Position numbers and translations under genes: made by a program. The notes beneath the pieces are model-generated. The model made no database searches and was not told where the DNA came from. It saw only the letters and a list, made by a program, of their open reading frames with translations. 64,000 nucleotides of DNA from JAFAGX01 sp035622175 (GTDB taxonomy: Bacteria > Acidobacteriota > Terriglobia > Terriglobales > Acidobacteriaceae): the NCBI GenBank assembly GCA_035622175.1, contig DASPVV010000249.1, positions 12,610-76,609 of the forward strand. Reading direction: 5' to 3'. How positions within the stretch are numbered: position 1 is the first letter of the stretch; each line of letters opens with the position of its first letter. Positions 8,067-17,477 of the stretch are shown here, piece by piece.

Positions 8067-8918
8067 TTAATTGAGAAATTTACGGATACGCTCAGCGATA
8101 AAAGGGGTGCAGTCTTCAAGAGCGAAATGGCCGGTATCAATCAGGTGTAGTTCTGCGTTCGGGAGGTCTCTTTTATAGGCCTTGGCTCCTTCGACGGTGA
8201 AGAATGGGTCGTTCTTCCCCCAGAGAATCAGCATTCTTGGTTGTCGACTGCGGAAGTATTCATGCCAACGGTCATACAGGCCGACATTCGATTGATAGTT
8301 GTGAAGAAGATTGAGCTGAATTGCCGCATTGCCTGGACGATCGAGGAAAAACTGGTCCACGGTGTAGGAATCAGGACTGATTCGTTCAGAGTCTCCAACT
8401 CCATGTGTGTACTGAAACACGGTCATTTCCCTGGTTAGAAGAGCCCGCACCGGCTTCTCGGTCTCGGAATTGCGATTGGCCCAGAATGGCTTGATCGGGT
8501 CAAATGCACCCCCAATACCCTCCGTGTATGCATTGCCGTTCTGCACGACGATGCCCCGAATGGCATCCGGATGTTTTGAGGCAATCCGATACCCGATGGG
8601 CGCGCCGTAGTCCTGGACATAGATGCTAAACTGCTTCAAGCCGAGGTTCTCGAAAAGCAAATCCTCGACGTGTGCTGCCAGATTGTCGAAGGTATATTCG
8701 AAATCCAGCACACTGGGGGAGTCACTGTAGCCAAAGCCTACGTAATCGGGAGCAATGACGTGGAACTTGTCCGCTAATTGCGGTATCAGGTCACGGAACA
8801 TGTGCGAAGAACTGGGAAAGCCGTGCAAAAGTACGACCGTCGGCAAATCCTTGGAAGAACCAGCTTCACGGTAGAAGAGCTTCAGGCCCCTTACCTTGGC
8901 GTGATGATAGCTTGTCAT
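8067..8918 (-). CDS. Alpha/beta hydrolase, haloalkane dehalogenase/epoxide hydrolase-like
   Basis: A 283-residue cytoplasmic protein with a complete alpha/beta hydrolase core: HGFPSSSHMFRDL (oxyanion loop), PDYVGFGYSD, elbow VQDYGAP with Asp103 as nucleophile, WGKNDPFF in the acid region and DTGHFALED with the catalytic His. An Asp nucleophile fits haloalkane dehalogenases and epoxide hydrolases, and no signal peptide is seen. It is the first gene of the minus-strand run and stands 89 bases downstream of a sigma-54 type promoter. Substrate is unknown, and the cluster suggests a stress- or xenobiotic-inducible role (inference). Confidence 0.87.
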   Translation of the reverse strand: MTSYHHAKVRGLKLFYREAGSSKDLPTVVLLHGFPSSSHMFRDLIPQLADKFHVIAPDYVGFGYSDSPSVLDFEYTFDNLAAHVEDLLFENLGLKQFSIYVQDYGAPIGYRIASKHPDAIRGIVVQNGNAYTEGIGGAFDPIKPFWANRNSETEKPVRALLTREMTVFQYTHGVGDSERISPDSYTVDQFFLDRPGNAAIQLNLLHNYQSNVGLYDRWHEYFRSRQPRMLILWGKNDPFFTVEGAKAYKRDLPNAELHLIDTGHFALEDCTPFIAERIRKFLN

Positions 8919-9006
8919 GACAGTTTCTCGTTCCCTGGATTCAACCTACCCTGCGATGAAAGTCGATCAAGTCGAAGCTTTACGATCTACGATCGGGGAC
9001 CACCCC

Positions 9007-9021
9007 GCAACTCGTGTTCCA
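9007..9021 (-). promoter_or_regulatory. Sigma-54 (-24/-12) promoter
   Basis: Read on the minus strand this is TGGAAC-ACGAG-TTGC: the invariant GG and GC are exactly ten bases apart, with a near-consensus -24 box and a perfect TTGC -12 box. Transcription would begin near 8995 and run into the hydrolase whose ATG is at 8918. A sigma-54 activator gene lies immediately upstream. Confidence 0.7.
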
Positions 9022-9092
9022 AAAGAGGGGATTTCAGCTTCGAGTGGAATTGGAGAGATAAGTCGTTTGGTGTTTGCAGGATTTCGCGTTAT

Positions 9093-9138
9093 ACGAAGAA
9101 TTGAACATGTCGTCTCCATTGACGAATTCGTGACGAAT
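9093..9138. promoter_or_regulatory. Candidate enhancer site for a sigma-54 activator
   Basis: About 75-130 bases upstream of the -24 box are the direct repeat TGACGAAT (9120-9127 and 9131-9138, 11 bases apart, one helical turn), the perfect palindrome ACGAATTCGT (9122-9131) and a looser TTCG-N7-CGAA. Spacing and position fit an upstream activating sequence for the adjacent GAF-type activator, but binding is inferred only. Confidence 0.4.
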
Positions 9139-9218
9139 ACCCAACAGTGACGGATTTTCGTCTCTCACATCGTCGCACGACCCAACTGCCCGACGATGAC
9201 ATCAGGAGGAATTTCGGA

Positions 9219-11351
9219 CTAGGCTGCTGAGCCGGGTGTCGGCGGGCGACTGATGCGATGCTTTTTCATTCTGTAGACCAATGATGTCCGCCTCATCCCA
9301 AGCCGCTCGGCTGCACCATTGCGACCGCCAATTACCCAATTACTTGCGGCAAGCGCGTGGAGAATATGATCTCTTTCTACCTGGGCAAGGCCACGAATTG
9401 GCAAATTGGACTGCCTGTGAGAATTAACTGGCTCCAGTTCAGAAGTTGGAGCGCGCAGAACGGATTGAGGAGAAAGGATCACGGCGCGCTCGATAAAGTT
9501 TTGCAATTCCCGAACATTTCCCGGCCAAGCATATCGAACCAGCGCAGCCATCGTCTCGGAAGGGATTTCATCGATTGTCTTGTCCATTCGTCGGGCGTAG
9601 AGGGCGGTGAAGTGCCAGGCCAGTTTCGCAATGTCTTCCGTGCGTTCCCGTAGAGCCGGAACGTTGATAGGGAATACTTTCAAACGGTAGTAAAGGTCCT
9701 CCCGAAATGTTCCTTGCTTGACCATGCCGGCCAAATCCCGATGCGTCGCTGCGATCAGGCGGACGTCAACCTTATGCGTGCGGTTACTGCCCAGTCTCTC
9801 GAATTCCTGCTCTTGCAGGACGCGTAGCAATTTCGCCTGAAGTTCCAGAGGGATGTCGCCGACCTCGTCGAGAAAGAGTGTGCCCTTGTGTGCGAGTTCG
9901 AAGCGTCCCGTTTTTTGCGCGATGGCTCCGGTGAAGGCGCCTTTCTCATGACCGAACAACTCACTTTCCAGCAACCCAAGGGGGATTGCAGCGCAATTCA
10001 GTTTAACGAAGGCCCGTTCCCGGCGGCTGCTCCGATTATGGATTGCACGCGCGATAAGTTCTTTACCAGTTCCGGTCTCGCCCAGGATCAGCACGCTTGA
10101 GTCTGTAGGCGCCACCACCGACACCAGGTCCAACGTGGTCTTCAGCGCGGGGCTCTCTCCAACGATTTCGCCAAACTCGGCGCGAATTTCCTCCTCAAGA
10201 TAAAGTCTTTGTCTTGTTTCCTTTTCTTTATCTTTGATCGCCCTTTCGTAGTCCAGGGCGTTCTCAACGGCAATGGCCACCTGCCGGGCGACCTGTTCAA
10301 GAAAAGCGACATCATCCTTGGTAAAGGCTTTCTCCGATCGCTTCAAGGCAGAAAAGACTCCGACCACGCCGTTTCTGCCGATAAGCGGGAGATCGCACCC
10401 CGATATCAAGCCTTCCGCCATTACACTTCGATAGAAACGTTGACCTACGCTGTTGCCGAAACTCTCGGGGTCGTTACGTACCTCTTCGAAGTGGTTAAAG
10501 TGTTGAGTCTTGCCCGTCCAGAAAGCCTTGCCACAAATCGAACCGCGGATGGGTATAATCGTTCCGTCGCAAAGTGAACCTCGCGGCTCAGGGTTGTACA
10601 AGGTCGTTACCCGCAATTCTCCGCTATCAGCATCAGGCAAAAGCAAGGCGCAAAAATCGCATCGGGTTACGCTCAGCAGACTCGTAGAAAGCACCTCAAG
10701 CAAGCGGCGAAGGTCCAGCTTTGATGTCATGCTGTTGGTTACTTCCAGAAGCAAGCGCAACCGATCACGTTCACGCTGTAACTCTTGCTCTTTAATGTGG
10801 CGCTCAATCGCGATTCCCGCAATGTGGCTGGCATCCTCGATCAACTGAAGCTCGGTGGCATCAGGACTGAGCGCTTCACGGTGGAGGATGGCAAAGGTAC
10901 CGAGGACCTTACCTTCGCTGGTGAATAGCGGGCGCGACCAAACTGAACGAATCCCAAACGGAGAGACCAAGTCACGATAATCATCCCAAATGGAGTCGCT
11001 GAGGATGTCCGTCACATACACCGGCTCCCTACGATAAACAGCTGTTCCGCAAGACGCACCTTTCGGACCAATAGACGTGGGCCCCACGTGAGCGCCGAAC
11101 CCCGGAAGACTGGGCGCGGCCGCGCAGTGGAGTTGCTTCCCGTCCTCATCAGGAAGCCAGATGGTGCACAATGTTCCCTTGCCTTGAGATTCGACTAGTC
11201 GCGCAATGATCGTCAGCACTTCAGACAACGGAGATCCAGCCAAAATCAACTTTAGAATGTCGAGAACAGATTTACTGGAGAATAGACCTGATCCATCCGT
11301 CGCGGATTCAACTCTAAGGATTTGTTCGGGGGATTGCGTTGCGGTGCTCAT
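9219..11351 (-). CDS. Sigma-54 dependent transcriptional activator, GAF-GAF-AAA+-Fis
   Basis: A 710-residue enhancer-binding protein. Two GAF sensor domains (about 30-185 and 205-370) precede the AAA+ domain, which has Walker A GETGTGKE (about 425) and an intact GAFTGA loop (about 470) for sigma-54 contact. The C-terminus ends in a Fis-type helix-turn-helix (NGAAERLGMRRTSLVYRMKK). The layout is that of FhlA-like activators: small-molecule sensing by GAF rather than phosphorylation. AAGGA precedes the start. Its most probable target is the sigma-54 promoter at 9007-9021 driving the hydrolase/SDR run downstream. The signal molecule is unknown. Confidence 0.93.
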   Translation of the reverse strand: MSTATQSPEQILRVESATDGSGLFSSKSVLDILKLILAGSPLSEVLTIIARLVESQGKGTLCTIWLPDEDGKQLHCAAAPSLPGFGAHVGPTSIGPKGASCGTAVYRREPVYVTDILSDSIWDDYRDLVSPFGIRSVWSRPLFTSEGKVLGTFAILHREALSPDATELQLIEDASHIAGIAIERHIKEQELQRERDRLRLLLEVTNSMTSKLDLRRLLEVLSTSLLSVTRCDFCALLLPDADSGELRVTTLYNPEPRGSLCDGTIIPIRGSICGKAFWTGKTQHFNHFEEVRNDPESFGNSVGQRFYRSVMAEGLISGCDLPLIGRNGVVGVFSALKRSEKAFTKDDVAFLEQVARQVAIAVENALDYERAIKDKEKETRQRLYLEEEIRAEFGEIVGESPALKTTLDLVSVVAPTDSSVLILGETGTGKELIARAIHNRSSRRERAFVKLNCAAIPLGLLESELFGHEKGAFTGAIAQKTGRFELAHKGTLFLDEVGDIPLELQAKLLRVLQEQEFERLGSNRTHKVDVRLIAATHRDLAGMVKQGTFREDLYYRLKVFPINVPALRERTEDIAKLAWHFTALYARRMDKTIDEIPSETMAALVRYAWPGNVRELQNFIERAVILSPQSVLRAPTSELEPVNSHRQSNLPIRGLAQVERDHILHALAASNWVIGGRNGAAERLGMRRTSLVYRMKKHRISRPPTPGSAA

Positions 11352-11392
11352 AAACCGTCCTTTCCTTCGCCACCCGTGGAAGGAGAGTGCCC

Positions 11393-11806
11393 CTACCTAG
11401 GGAGGGTCCATCGTCTCGATGTCGGTCCCGGCAATAACGAACAGCTCGCGTCGGGAAAGGATTCGTATCCGAGTTCGGCCGTAAAGAATGCTTCAATTTT
11501 AGATGCAGTAAGCTGCTGAGCCGACGTACAAAAGGATAGGTTTCGGTCGAAACCGGTACTCGCCGTATGCAAGTTAGACGTCCCGGATTGAACGACCTCA
11601 TCGCGCGGCACGTGACCGATTCTCCGGGGAAAAACACGCAGTTGCTGACCGGTCGGAGCTAGGAAGATGTCAACGACGCCGAGCGGCTGGCGCAAAATCC
11701 GCCATTCCGGCTGTTCGCCTCGGAGAAGATTTGGGAGCGAGAGGGACGGTGGTCGAGTCTCCAACGGAAGTCGGTCACAAGAGCTGGGCGAGGGGGAGTG
11801 GTGCAA
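11393..11806 (-). CDS. Doubtful hypothetical ORF
   Basis: A 137-codon frame upstream of the sigma-54 activator on the same strand, starting only with TTG. Its middle part reads like coding sequence (PNLLRGEQPEWRILRQPLGV) but I recognise no family, see no ribosome-binding site, and the ends look unstructured. The rest of the 11352-11998 gap shows nothing else. It may be a gene fragment. Confidence 0.2.
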   Translation of the reverse strand: MHHSPSPSSCDRLPLETRPPSLSLPNLLRGEQPEWRILRQPLGVVDIFLAPTGQQLRVFPRRIGHVPRDEVVQSGTSNLHTASTGFDRNLSFCTSAQQLTASKIEAFFTAELGYESFPDASCSLLPGPTSRRWTLPR

Positions 11807-11998
11807 GAACAGATGGCAAAATCCAGCGCTCAGGGTGGTTTTGGTGGAAGTAGCCAGGCCGCCGGAGTAACCCCGGAGAAACCCTTTCGCAATGTCGCAA
11901 TCGGGCGAGCGAGGTGTACAATCGTGCCGTTTTCAAGGTCAAACAGGAAATTCCGGAGTGCTCCTCGCTGGTTTAGCCGGCGCATACGGAGAACGATC

Positions 11999-12820
11999 AT
12001 GGGCTTCGATACGCTACTGGCGAGGGTTGTGCGCTTGCCGGGCGCACGTTCGCTGTGGTTGCGGCTTCCGGTCGGTTCGGTGGAAACGCGGGTTGCCTTC
12101 GATATCTGGCCCCGGGCCCACTATGCATTCGGAGTTCTCTCTGCGGCTTCGCTGGCGAAAGGCCTGGGTCTCGAAGGAATCTCCGTGATTGAGTTTGGGG
12201 TTGCGGGTGGACGAGGATTGCTTGCGCTCGAACAGGCTGCGCGCGAGATCGGGCAGGCGCTCGGCCTCCGCATTCAGGCATTTGGATTCGATACGGGGAG
12301 CGGCATGCCGGGCGCCTCCGACTATCGCGATCTGCCGCACGTATGGGGCAAGGGCTTTTACAAGATGGACGTCGACTCGTTGAGAAAGCGGCTCACTTCG
12401 GCGCAACTGGTGATCGGCGACGTGGCGGAGACCGTGCCGCAGTGGACGTCCCGGACCGATGTGCCGCCGATTGGCTTCATTTCCTTTGATCTCGACTATT
12501 ACAGTTCTAGCATCAGCGCGTTTCGCATCTTCGACGGCCCCGCCCAGGGACGCCTGCCGCGCGTGTTCTGCTATTTCGACGACATCATCTGGCCGCCACA
12601 CGCGTGTCATAACGAGTACGTGGGCGAGTTGCTCGCAATCCGCGAATTCAACGAAGTCCACAGCGAACGCAAGCTCTGTCCGATTCACCTACTGCGCCAC
12701 ATGCGGTTGGTCCCCGCTCCGTGGAACGATCAGATGTACGTCATGCATGACTTCGCGCATCCGCTGTACTGCGCAAACCTCACTCCGAAGACGGAGGCGC
12801 ACACGCAGCAACCGCTGTAG
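11999..12820 (+). CDS. Class I SAM methyltransferase-like protein
   Basis: A 273-residue protein. The start at ATG 11999 has GGAG seven bases upstream; the longer frame from 11798 has a basic, unstructured N-terminus and is not preferred. The segment ISVIEFGVAGGRGLLAL resembles motif I of class I methyltransferases, followed by FGFDTGSGMPG and, later, FISFDLDYYSSS and YFDDI, a pattern shared with TylF/MacF-like and related sugar or lipid methyltransferases. The substrate cannot be told. It stands alone on its strand, so no pathway can be assigned from context. Confidence 0.65.
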   Translation: MGFDTLLARVVRLPGARSLWLRLPVGSVETRVAFDIWPRAHYAFGVLSAASLAKGLGLEGISVIEFGVAGGRGLLALEQAAREIGQALGLRIQAFGFDTGSGMPGASDYRDLPHVWGKGFYKMDVDSLRKRLTSAQLVIGDVAETVPQWTSRTDVPPIGFISFDLDYYSSSISAFRIFDGPAQGRLPRVFCYFDDIIWPPHACHNEYVGELLAIREFNEVHSERKLCPIHLLRHMRLVPAPWNDQMYVMHDFAHPLYCANLTPKTEAHTQQPL

Positions 12821-13060
12821 ATCCGTCTTTAGCGCGGGCGAATTGTTCACGGGACGTGCGCCCATTGCGGGTCTTATCATGGACCAGCGTTGCGGAGACT
12901 TCTACGTTTTCCAGGTGAGATACACTCGGGAAGAATCTTTGGTATCGTTTTCTATTCGAGTCGCGAAAAGGGACCGCAAATGCCAGCCCCTTTTCCCCCT
13001 TCCCCCCGCTCGGTCCCGCGGGTTACCTTGGGAACGTGCCTAATACCGAATCTGCCGATC

Positions 13061-13246
13061 ATGCTGCCGGAGAATTCCTTTCAGGTGTCGACACTTGAGG
13101 GTGATCTTCATGACCGGGATGGAGTGAGAGACAGAATCCTCAAGCAGTGGACAGGTCAGCAGGTTGACGACGCCAAGGAATTGGTCGAAGCCGTAGTGGA
13201 GCAAGCTTCAGAGCAGACGTCTAGGACCGGAGGTGATCCTGCATGA
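13061..13246 (+). CDS. Small hypothetical protein, first of a coupled pair
   Basis: A 61-residue ORF, acidic and probably helical (QQVDDAKELVEAVVEQASEQT). I recognise no family. No clear ribosome-binding site precedes ATG 13061, and the frame stays open back to 12890, so the start is uncertain. The argument for it being real is its end: the stop overlaps the next ATG by four bases (ATGA). It may be a fragment of an older gene. Confidence 0.35.
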   Translation: MLPENSFQVSTLEGDLHDRDGVRDRILKQWTGQQVDDAKELVEAVVEQASEQTSRTGGDPA

Positions 13247-13413
13247 TCCGGCGTCACGATCCATCGGTACAAGAAGAGGAGAAGCAGCGTCTCCTCGTTA
13301 TCGTTCCTGTTCCTGAGGCCGCGAAATCTAACCATCAAAACCTTCTACCCGATCAAGCACTGAGCATCTGTATTGATTCTCTGCAGCATCTACCTGAAGG
13401 AAGCGGTGCTTAA
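13243..13413 (+). CDS. Small hypothetical protein, second of a coupled pair
   Basis: A 56-residue ORF starting in the ATGA overlap with the preceding ORF. It has an unusually complete Shine-Dalgarno match, GGAGGTGAT at 13229-13237, before the ATG. The product is short and charged, with a QEEEKQRLLVIVPVPEA stretch and no membrane segment or known motif. The strong ribosome-binding site and the coupling suggest real translation. Function unknown. Confidence 0.45.
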   Translation: MIRRHDPSVQEEEKQRLLVIVPVPEAAKSNHQNLLPDQALSICIDSLQHLPEGSGA

Positions 13414-13553
13414 GGTTAATGTGGCCGGGATGGGCGTTTTCGCACTCGCGATGCGTAACATGCTTAACATCAGTGTCTTGCGATTCCGCGAGTCTCTAGA
13501 ATAGGCTATGTAGAGGACAGTCAGAGATTCACCGTTGCTCGTTTCGGAGGCAG

Positions 13554-14048
13554 ATGCTGGCAGTGAATGCCCGAGGAAATGGCACAGACCGGCATTTTTC
13601 GAGGATTAATCTTAGATCGCAATTTGGGGGGGCCATGGTGTTTGCACCGAGCTGTGGCAAACAGTCTTCTGTCGCACTTCGACCCGTCGACCGTTTGACG
13701 ATGCGGTTGATTGGGCTTGGAGTGATATTTGCTTCACTGGGCCTTGGCGAGGCCGTCTATCGATTAGCATTCCTCGATTTTGATGGCGCAACCGATCGGC
13801 TTCCCATTGAATTGCTGTTCGGCGTTGCGTTTGCCTGGATGGCTTTCAAGCTGGCTAGAAATGTTTGCCAACATCGAGCGGAAACCTTCGCGAGAATTGA
13901 GTTGATCCGAGACCGTAACTGCAAGATTCGCCGCGCGGCGGAGGCAATTGCACCTCTGTCATGCCCGGGTAATCAGCAAGCCATCCGGGTCATTCGTGAA
14001 GAAGTGGATCGGATTGAATGGGTGTTGGCTGACATCACACTTCGCTAG
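13554..14048 (+). CDS. Small membrane protein of unknown function
   Basis: Up to 164 residues with two hydrophobic helices, about 52-68 (IGLGVIFASLGLGEAVY) and 84-100 (ELLFGVAFAWMAFKLA), followed by a basic cytoplasmic tail with a helical region. Possible starts are 13554 (GGAGG three bases upstream), 13635 (after a G-run) and 13701; the last two lose only the unstructured N-terminus. I do not recognise the family. It ends 75 bases before the TonB receptor and may share its transcript. Confidence 0.55.
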   Translation: MLAVNARGNGTDRHFSRINLRSQFGGAMVFAPSCGKQSSVALRPVDRLTMRLIGLGVIFASLGLGEAVYRLAFLDFDGATDRLPIELLFGVAFAWMAFKLARNVCQHRAETFARIELIRDRNCKIRRAAEAIAPLSCPGNQQAIRVIREEVDRIEWVLADITLR

Positions 14049-14123
14049 GCACATGCAGCCTCATTGAGTAATTCGTCGCACTCCGTTAGATTGATTAATT
14101 CAGGGGCGTCGCTGGGAGAACTT

Positions 14124-17100
14124 ATGGCTCGCCGCTGCTTGCAACTGGGTTGCTTGTTGGTATTAGGGGTCGCTTCACCGCTGTTTGCCACCAGTCCTAC
14201 CGGCACGATCACCGGTACAATCACGGACTCCTCTGGCGCGGTGGTCGTGGAGGCGAAGGTCATGGTGCGCAACGATGCGACCAACGCCGTCCGCGACGCC
14301 AAGACGAATGACGATGGCGACTACACGGTTGCGCTTCTGCCGCCGGGCCGGTATTCAGTTTCGGTCGAGAGCACAGGGTTCCGGCGGAGCGTGATCCACA
14401 ACGTCAGTGTAGATGTGGATCAGACGGTGCGCCTCGATTTCGCACTTCGGGTTGGCCTGATCACTCAGGAAGTGAATGTCACCGACACCCCTCCCATCGT
14501 GCAGACCGACACCTCCACGGTAGGCCAGGTGGTGAACAATCGCCTGGTCCAGGAGCTGCCGCTCAACGAGCGCAACTTCCTTTCCTTTGCCCTGCTGGTT
14601 CCGGGAAGTCATCTGCCGGCGGAAGGCTCGCAAAATTCGACGCAGGGCGGCGCTATCAGCGTCAACGGCGCGCGCGAACAGTCGAACAACTTTCTGCTTG
14701 ACGGTGTTGACAACAACGATCCCTATATCAACCAGTACGTTGCTCTTCCTTCGATCGACGCCATCCAGGAATTCAAGGTGCAGTCCAGCGATTACTCGGC
14801 GGAGTTCGGCCATGCCAGCGGAGCCCAGGTCAACGTCATTTTAAAAAGCGGCACCAACCAGTTGCACGGCACTGTGTTCGAGTACTTTCGCAACCGTGAA
14901 ATGGACGCCAAGAATTACTTCGACTTTCCCAGCTGTACTTCGACCTCAATCCCCGGCAGATGCGGCCCCATCCCGCGCTTCGATCGCAACCAGTTCGGCG
15001 GCACTCTTGGTGGACCGATTCGCAAGGACAAGACCTTCTTCTTCGTTTCTTATGAGGGATTGCGTTTGCGCCAGGCGACCACGCGGGACGCTACCGTGCC
15101 TTCAACCGTGCAATGGCGGGACGCGCAAGACTTGGCGCAAAGTCTGTTTGGATGCCCGCTCAACCCCTCCTGCCAGGTCGGCCAGAACGTATTCCACCTC
15201 TATCCCGCCGCCAATGTCGGCACCGACCTGACGAGCTCCAATACTTTTGTCTCTTCTCCCGTGATCCGCAACACGGTGAATTTGATCACCGCCAAGGTGG
15301 ATGAGCATGCCACCGCTGCCGATACGATTTCTCTACACTACTCGCTGGCGGAGGAAAGTCTGTTCAGTCCTTTCGATCCAGTCAATGCCTTCACCTCTCT
15401 GCCCGGTTACGGCAGCTACACCCTGAATCACGGGCAGAACGCCGGGCTGGAATGGACGCACATATTTCGCTCGAACGTGCTGAATGAGTTGCGCCTGGGG
15501 TTCATTCGCATGCGGGCCACGGTGCTGCAGCAGAACCACGGTGACAACCTCAGCGCACAATTGGGGTTTCCTGACGTTCTGACTAACCCGGTGGACCTGG
15601 GTGCTCCTAACATCAATGTCATCAGCTTCGACGGCATCGGTGAGCCCGTCAACTACCCGCAGGAGCGTCACGACACCACACTTCAAGTTTCTGACAACGT
15701 AGCTTGGACGGTCGGCCGCAATCAGTTCAAGATCGGGGCTGATGTTCGGCAGGTTCGCATCGACAATTACCTCGATTTCCTGGCGCGCGGCGACTGGTTC
15801 TTCCTGGGGCAGACGGCAGCTGGCATCCTGGGCGCGATGGGCAATCCGACTCCCTGCACCGGGGCTCCGCCCGATGATCCTTTGACTTGTTCTCTTGCGC
15901 AGTTGCTCGCCGCCGTTCCCGACTACGCGCTGGCTGTGAGCGGCAACACTTACAACAGCCTGCGTAGCCACGGCGTCAGCACCTACGTGCAAGATGACAT
16001 CCACGTGATTCCCCGGTTTTTGCTGAACGTAGGTCTGCGCTATGAATTCAACAGTCCGCCGGTCGAAGCGCTGAACCGCTTCAGCGTTCCCGATCTTATC
16101 CCCTGTCCCGAACCCTGCTCGGCTACGCCTCAGTTCACCGTGGCGGGAACAAACGGAATTCCCCGGGCGACCTACAGCCCCAGCTATGGAGATATCGCTC
16201 CGCGGATTGGCATTGCCTGGCGACCGATGAAATCAGAGCGCTGGGTGGTGCGCTCCGCATACGGAATCTTCTGGGACGTTCCCATCGCCAATATCAACAT
16301 TCTTCCTCGCATCAACCCGCCGTTCTACGACCTGGCGGCATATTTTCAAACCCCCACCTGCCCGGGTGGTTTGTGCACAGTTCAGGACATCCTCAGCCAG
16401 ACCGGCCTGCAGTCGGGTGTGGTGCAGGGCAACATGATCTCGCCAAATTTTCGCGACGGTTATATGCAGCAGTGGAATGCCGACATGCAATACGAAGTCG
16501 GAGCCAATTGGATGATCGACCTGGCCTATGTCGGATCGAAGGGCGCGCATTTGGCAAACGTAATCGATCGCAACCAGGCGAATCCCTTGACCGGTCCAGC
16601 CTATGGACAATTTTCCTCAGTTCTGTTCGTGGAATCCGAGGCCGACAGTTCCTACCAGTCGTTGCAATTCCGCTCGGAGAGACGTGTGAGCCACGGCCTG
16701 GAGTTTCTGGCTGCCTACACATACTCCAAATCGATTGACGATATTTCTTCGATCTTCGGCGGCAGCGCCGGTTCTGGCTTGCCGCAGGACTCGCAAAATC
16801 CCAGCGGGGACCGTGGCCCCTCCGATTTCAATGCTACGCACCGGCTGTCTTTGAGCTTCCTGTACGACTTGCCGCTTCGCCGCATGTGGGCCCAGGGCCC
16901 GGGTTGGGGCCGCAGGCTGCTGGACAACTGGCAGGCAGGAGGAATCCTCACAGCGCAGAGCGGATCTCCTTTTACCGTGGTTCTACCTGGCGCACCCGCT
17001 GCCTCGGCTGCGGCTTTTGGCAACCCGGAGCGTCCCGATCTAATCGGGGACCCGTCGAAAGCCGGGCCCGTGGCGGGGAACCCAACCTGCCAGGCCCCGG

Positions 17101-17477
17101 ATCAGGTGGAAACACCACAAAATTGGTTCAACCAGTGCGCGTTTGCCGAACCGCCCGCAGAACCCTTTGGTCCAGCGTTTGGCACCGAGGGGCGAAACGT
17201 TCTCACGGGACCCGGCTTGACCGATCTCGACTTTTTCCTGGCCAAGAGTATTCCGCTCCACGCCGAAAGCCATCGTCTGCAGTTGCGCGGGGAATTCTTC
17301 AACCTGCTGAATCATCCCAACTTCGACATCCCTGACCATACCTTTGACCTGACGGCCTGCGCACAGAACACCAGCCTATTTTGCCCGGCCGGAAATTTTG
17401 GCACTATTCTCTCGGCAAATTCCTATGGCGACCGGCCGCCACGGCAAATTCAGTTGAGTGTCAAATACATCTTCTGA
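14124..17477 (+). CDS. TonB-dependent receptor, Oar-like, with carboxypeptidase-regulatory N-domain
   Basis: An 1117-residue outer-membrane protein. ATG 14124 follows GGGAG and gives a signal peptide (CLQLGCLLVLGVASPLFA). Residues about 27-105 form a CarboxypepD_reg beta-sandwich (GTITGTITDSSGAVV), then a plug-like region (LPLNERNFLSFALLVPG, LLDGVDNNDPYIN) and a long barrel ending in QIQLSVKYIF, a typical aromatic C-terminus. This architecture is expanded in Acidobacteria and is thought to import large or glycan-derived nutrients. An upstream TTG frame (14064) is ignored. No SusD partner is adjacent. A truncated relative stands at 33136. Confidence 0.9.
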   Translation: MARRCLQLGCLLVLGVASPLFATSPTGTITGTITDSSGAVVVEAKVMVRNDATNAVRDAKTNDDGDYTVALLPPGRYSVSVESTGFRRSVIHNVSVDVDQTVRLDFALRVGLITQEVNVTDTPPIVQTDTSTVGQVVNNRLVQELPLNERNFLSFALLVPGSHLPAEGSQNSTQGGAISVNGAREQSNNFLLDGVDNNDPYINQYVALPSIDAIQEFKVQSSDYSAEFGHASGAQVNVILKSGTNQLHGTVFEYFRNREMDAKNYFDFPSCTSTSIPGRCGPIPRFDRNQFGGTLGGPIRKDKTFFFVSYEGLRLRQATTRDATVPSTVQWRDAQDLAQSLFGCPLNPSCQVGQNVFHLYPAANVGTDLTSSNTFVSSPVIRNTVNLITAKVDEHATAADTISLHYSLAEESLFSPFDPVNAFTSLPGYGSYTLNHGQNAGLEWTHIFRSNVLNELRLGFIRMRATVLQQNHGDNLSAQLGFPDVLTNPVDLGAPNINVISFDGIGEPVNYPQERHDTTLQVSDNVAWTVGRNQFKIGADVRQVRIDNYLDFLARGDWFFLGQTAAGILGAMGNPTPCTGAPPDDPLTCSLAQLLAAVPDYALAVSGNTYNSLRSHGVSTYVQDDIHVIPRFLLNVGLRYEFNSPPVEALNRFSVPDLIPCPEPCSATPQFTVAGTNGIPRATYSPSYGDIAPRIGIAWRPMKSERWVVRSAYGIFWDVPIANINILPRINPPFYDLAAYFQTPTCPGGLCTVQDILSQTGLQSGVVQGNMISPNFRDGYMQQWNADMQYEVGANWMIDLAYVGSKGAHLANVIDRNQANPLTGPAYGQFSSVLFVESEADSSYQSLQFRSERRVSHGLEFLAAYTYSKSIDDISSIFGGSAGSGLPQDSQNPSGDRGPSDFNATHRLSLSFLYDLPLRRMWAQGPGWGRRLLDNWQAGGILTAQSGSPFTVVLPGAPAASAAAFGNPERPDLIGDPSKAGPVAGNPTCQAPDQVETPQNWFNQCAFAEPPAEPFGPAFGTEGRNVLTGPGLTDLDFFLAKSIPLHAESHRLQLRGEFFNLLNHPNFDIPDHTFDLTACAQNTSLFCPAGNFGTILSANSYGDRPPRQIQLSVKYIF

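Noticed and set aside
12459..13043. Plus-strand 194-codon ORF overlapping the methyltransferase-like gene
   Set aside because: Mostly a shadow of that gene in another frame, Arg/Ser/Thr-rich, no motif.
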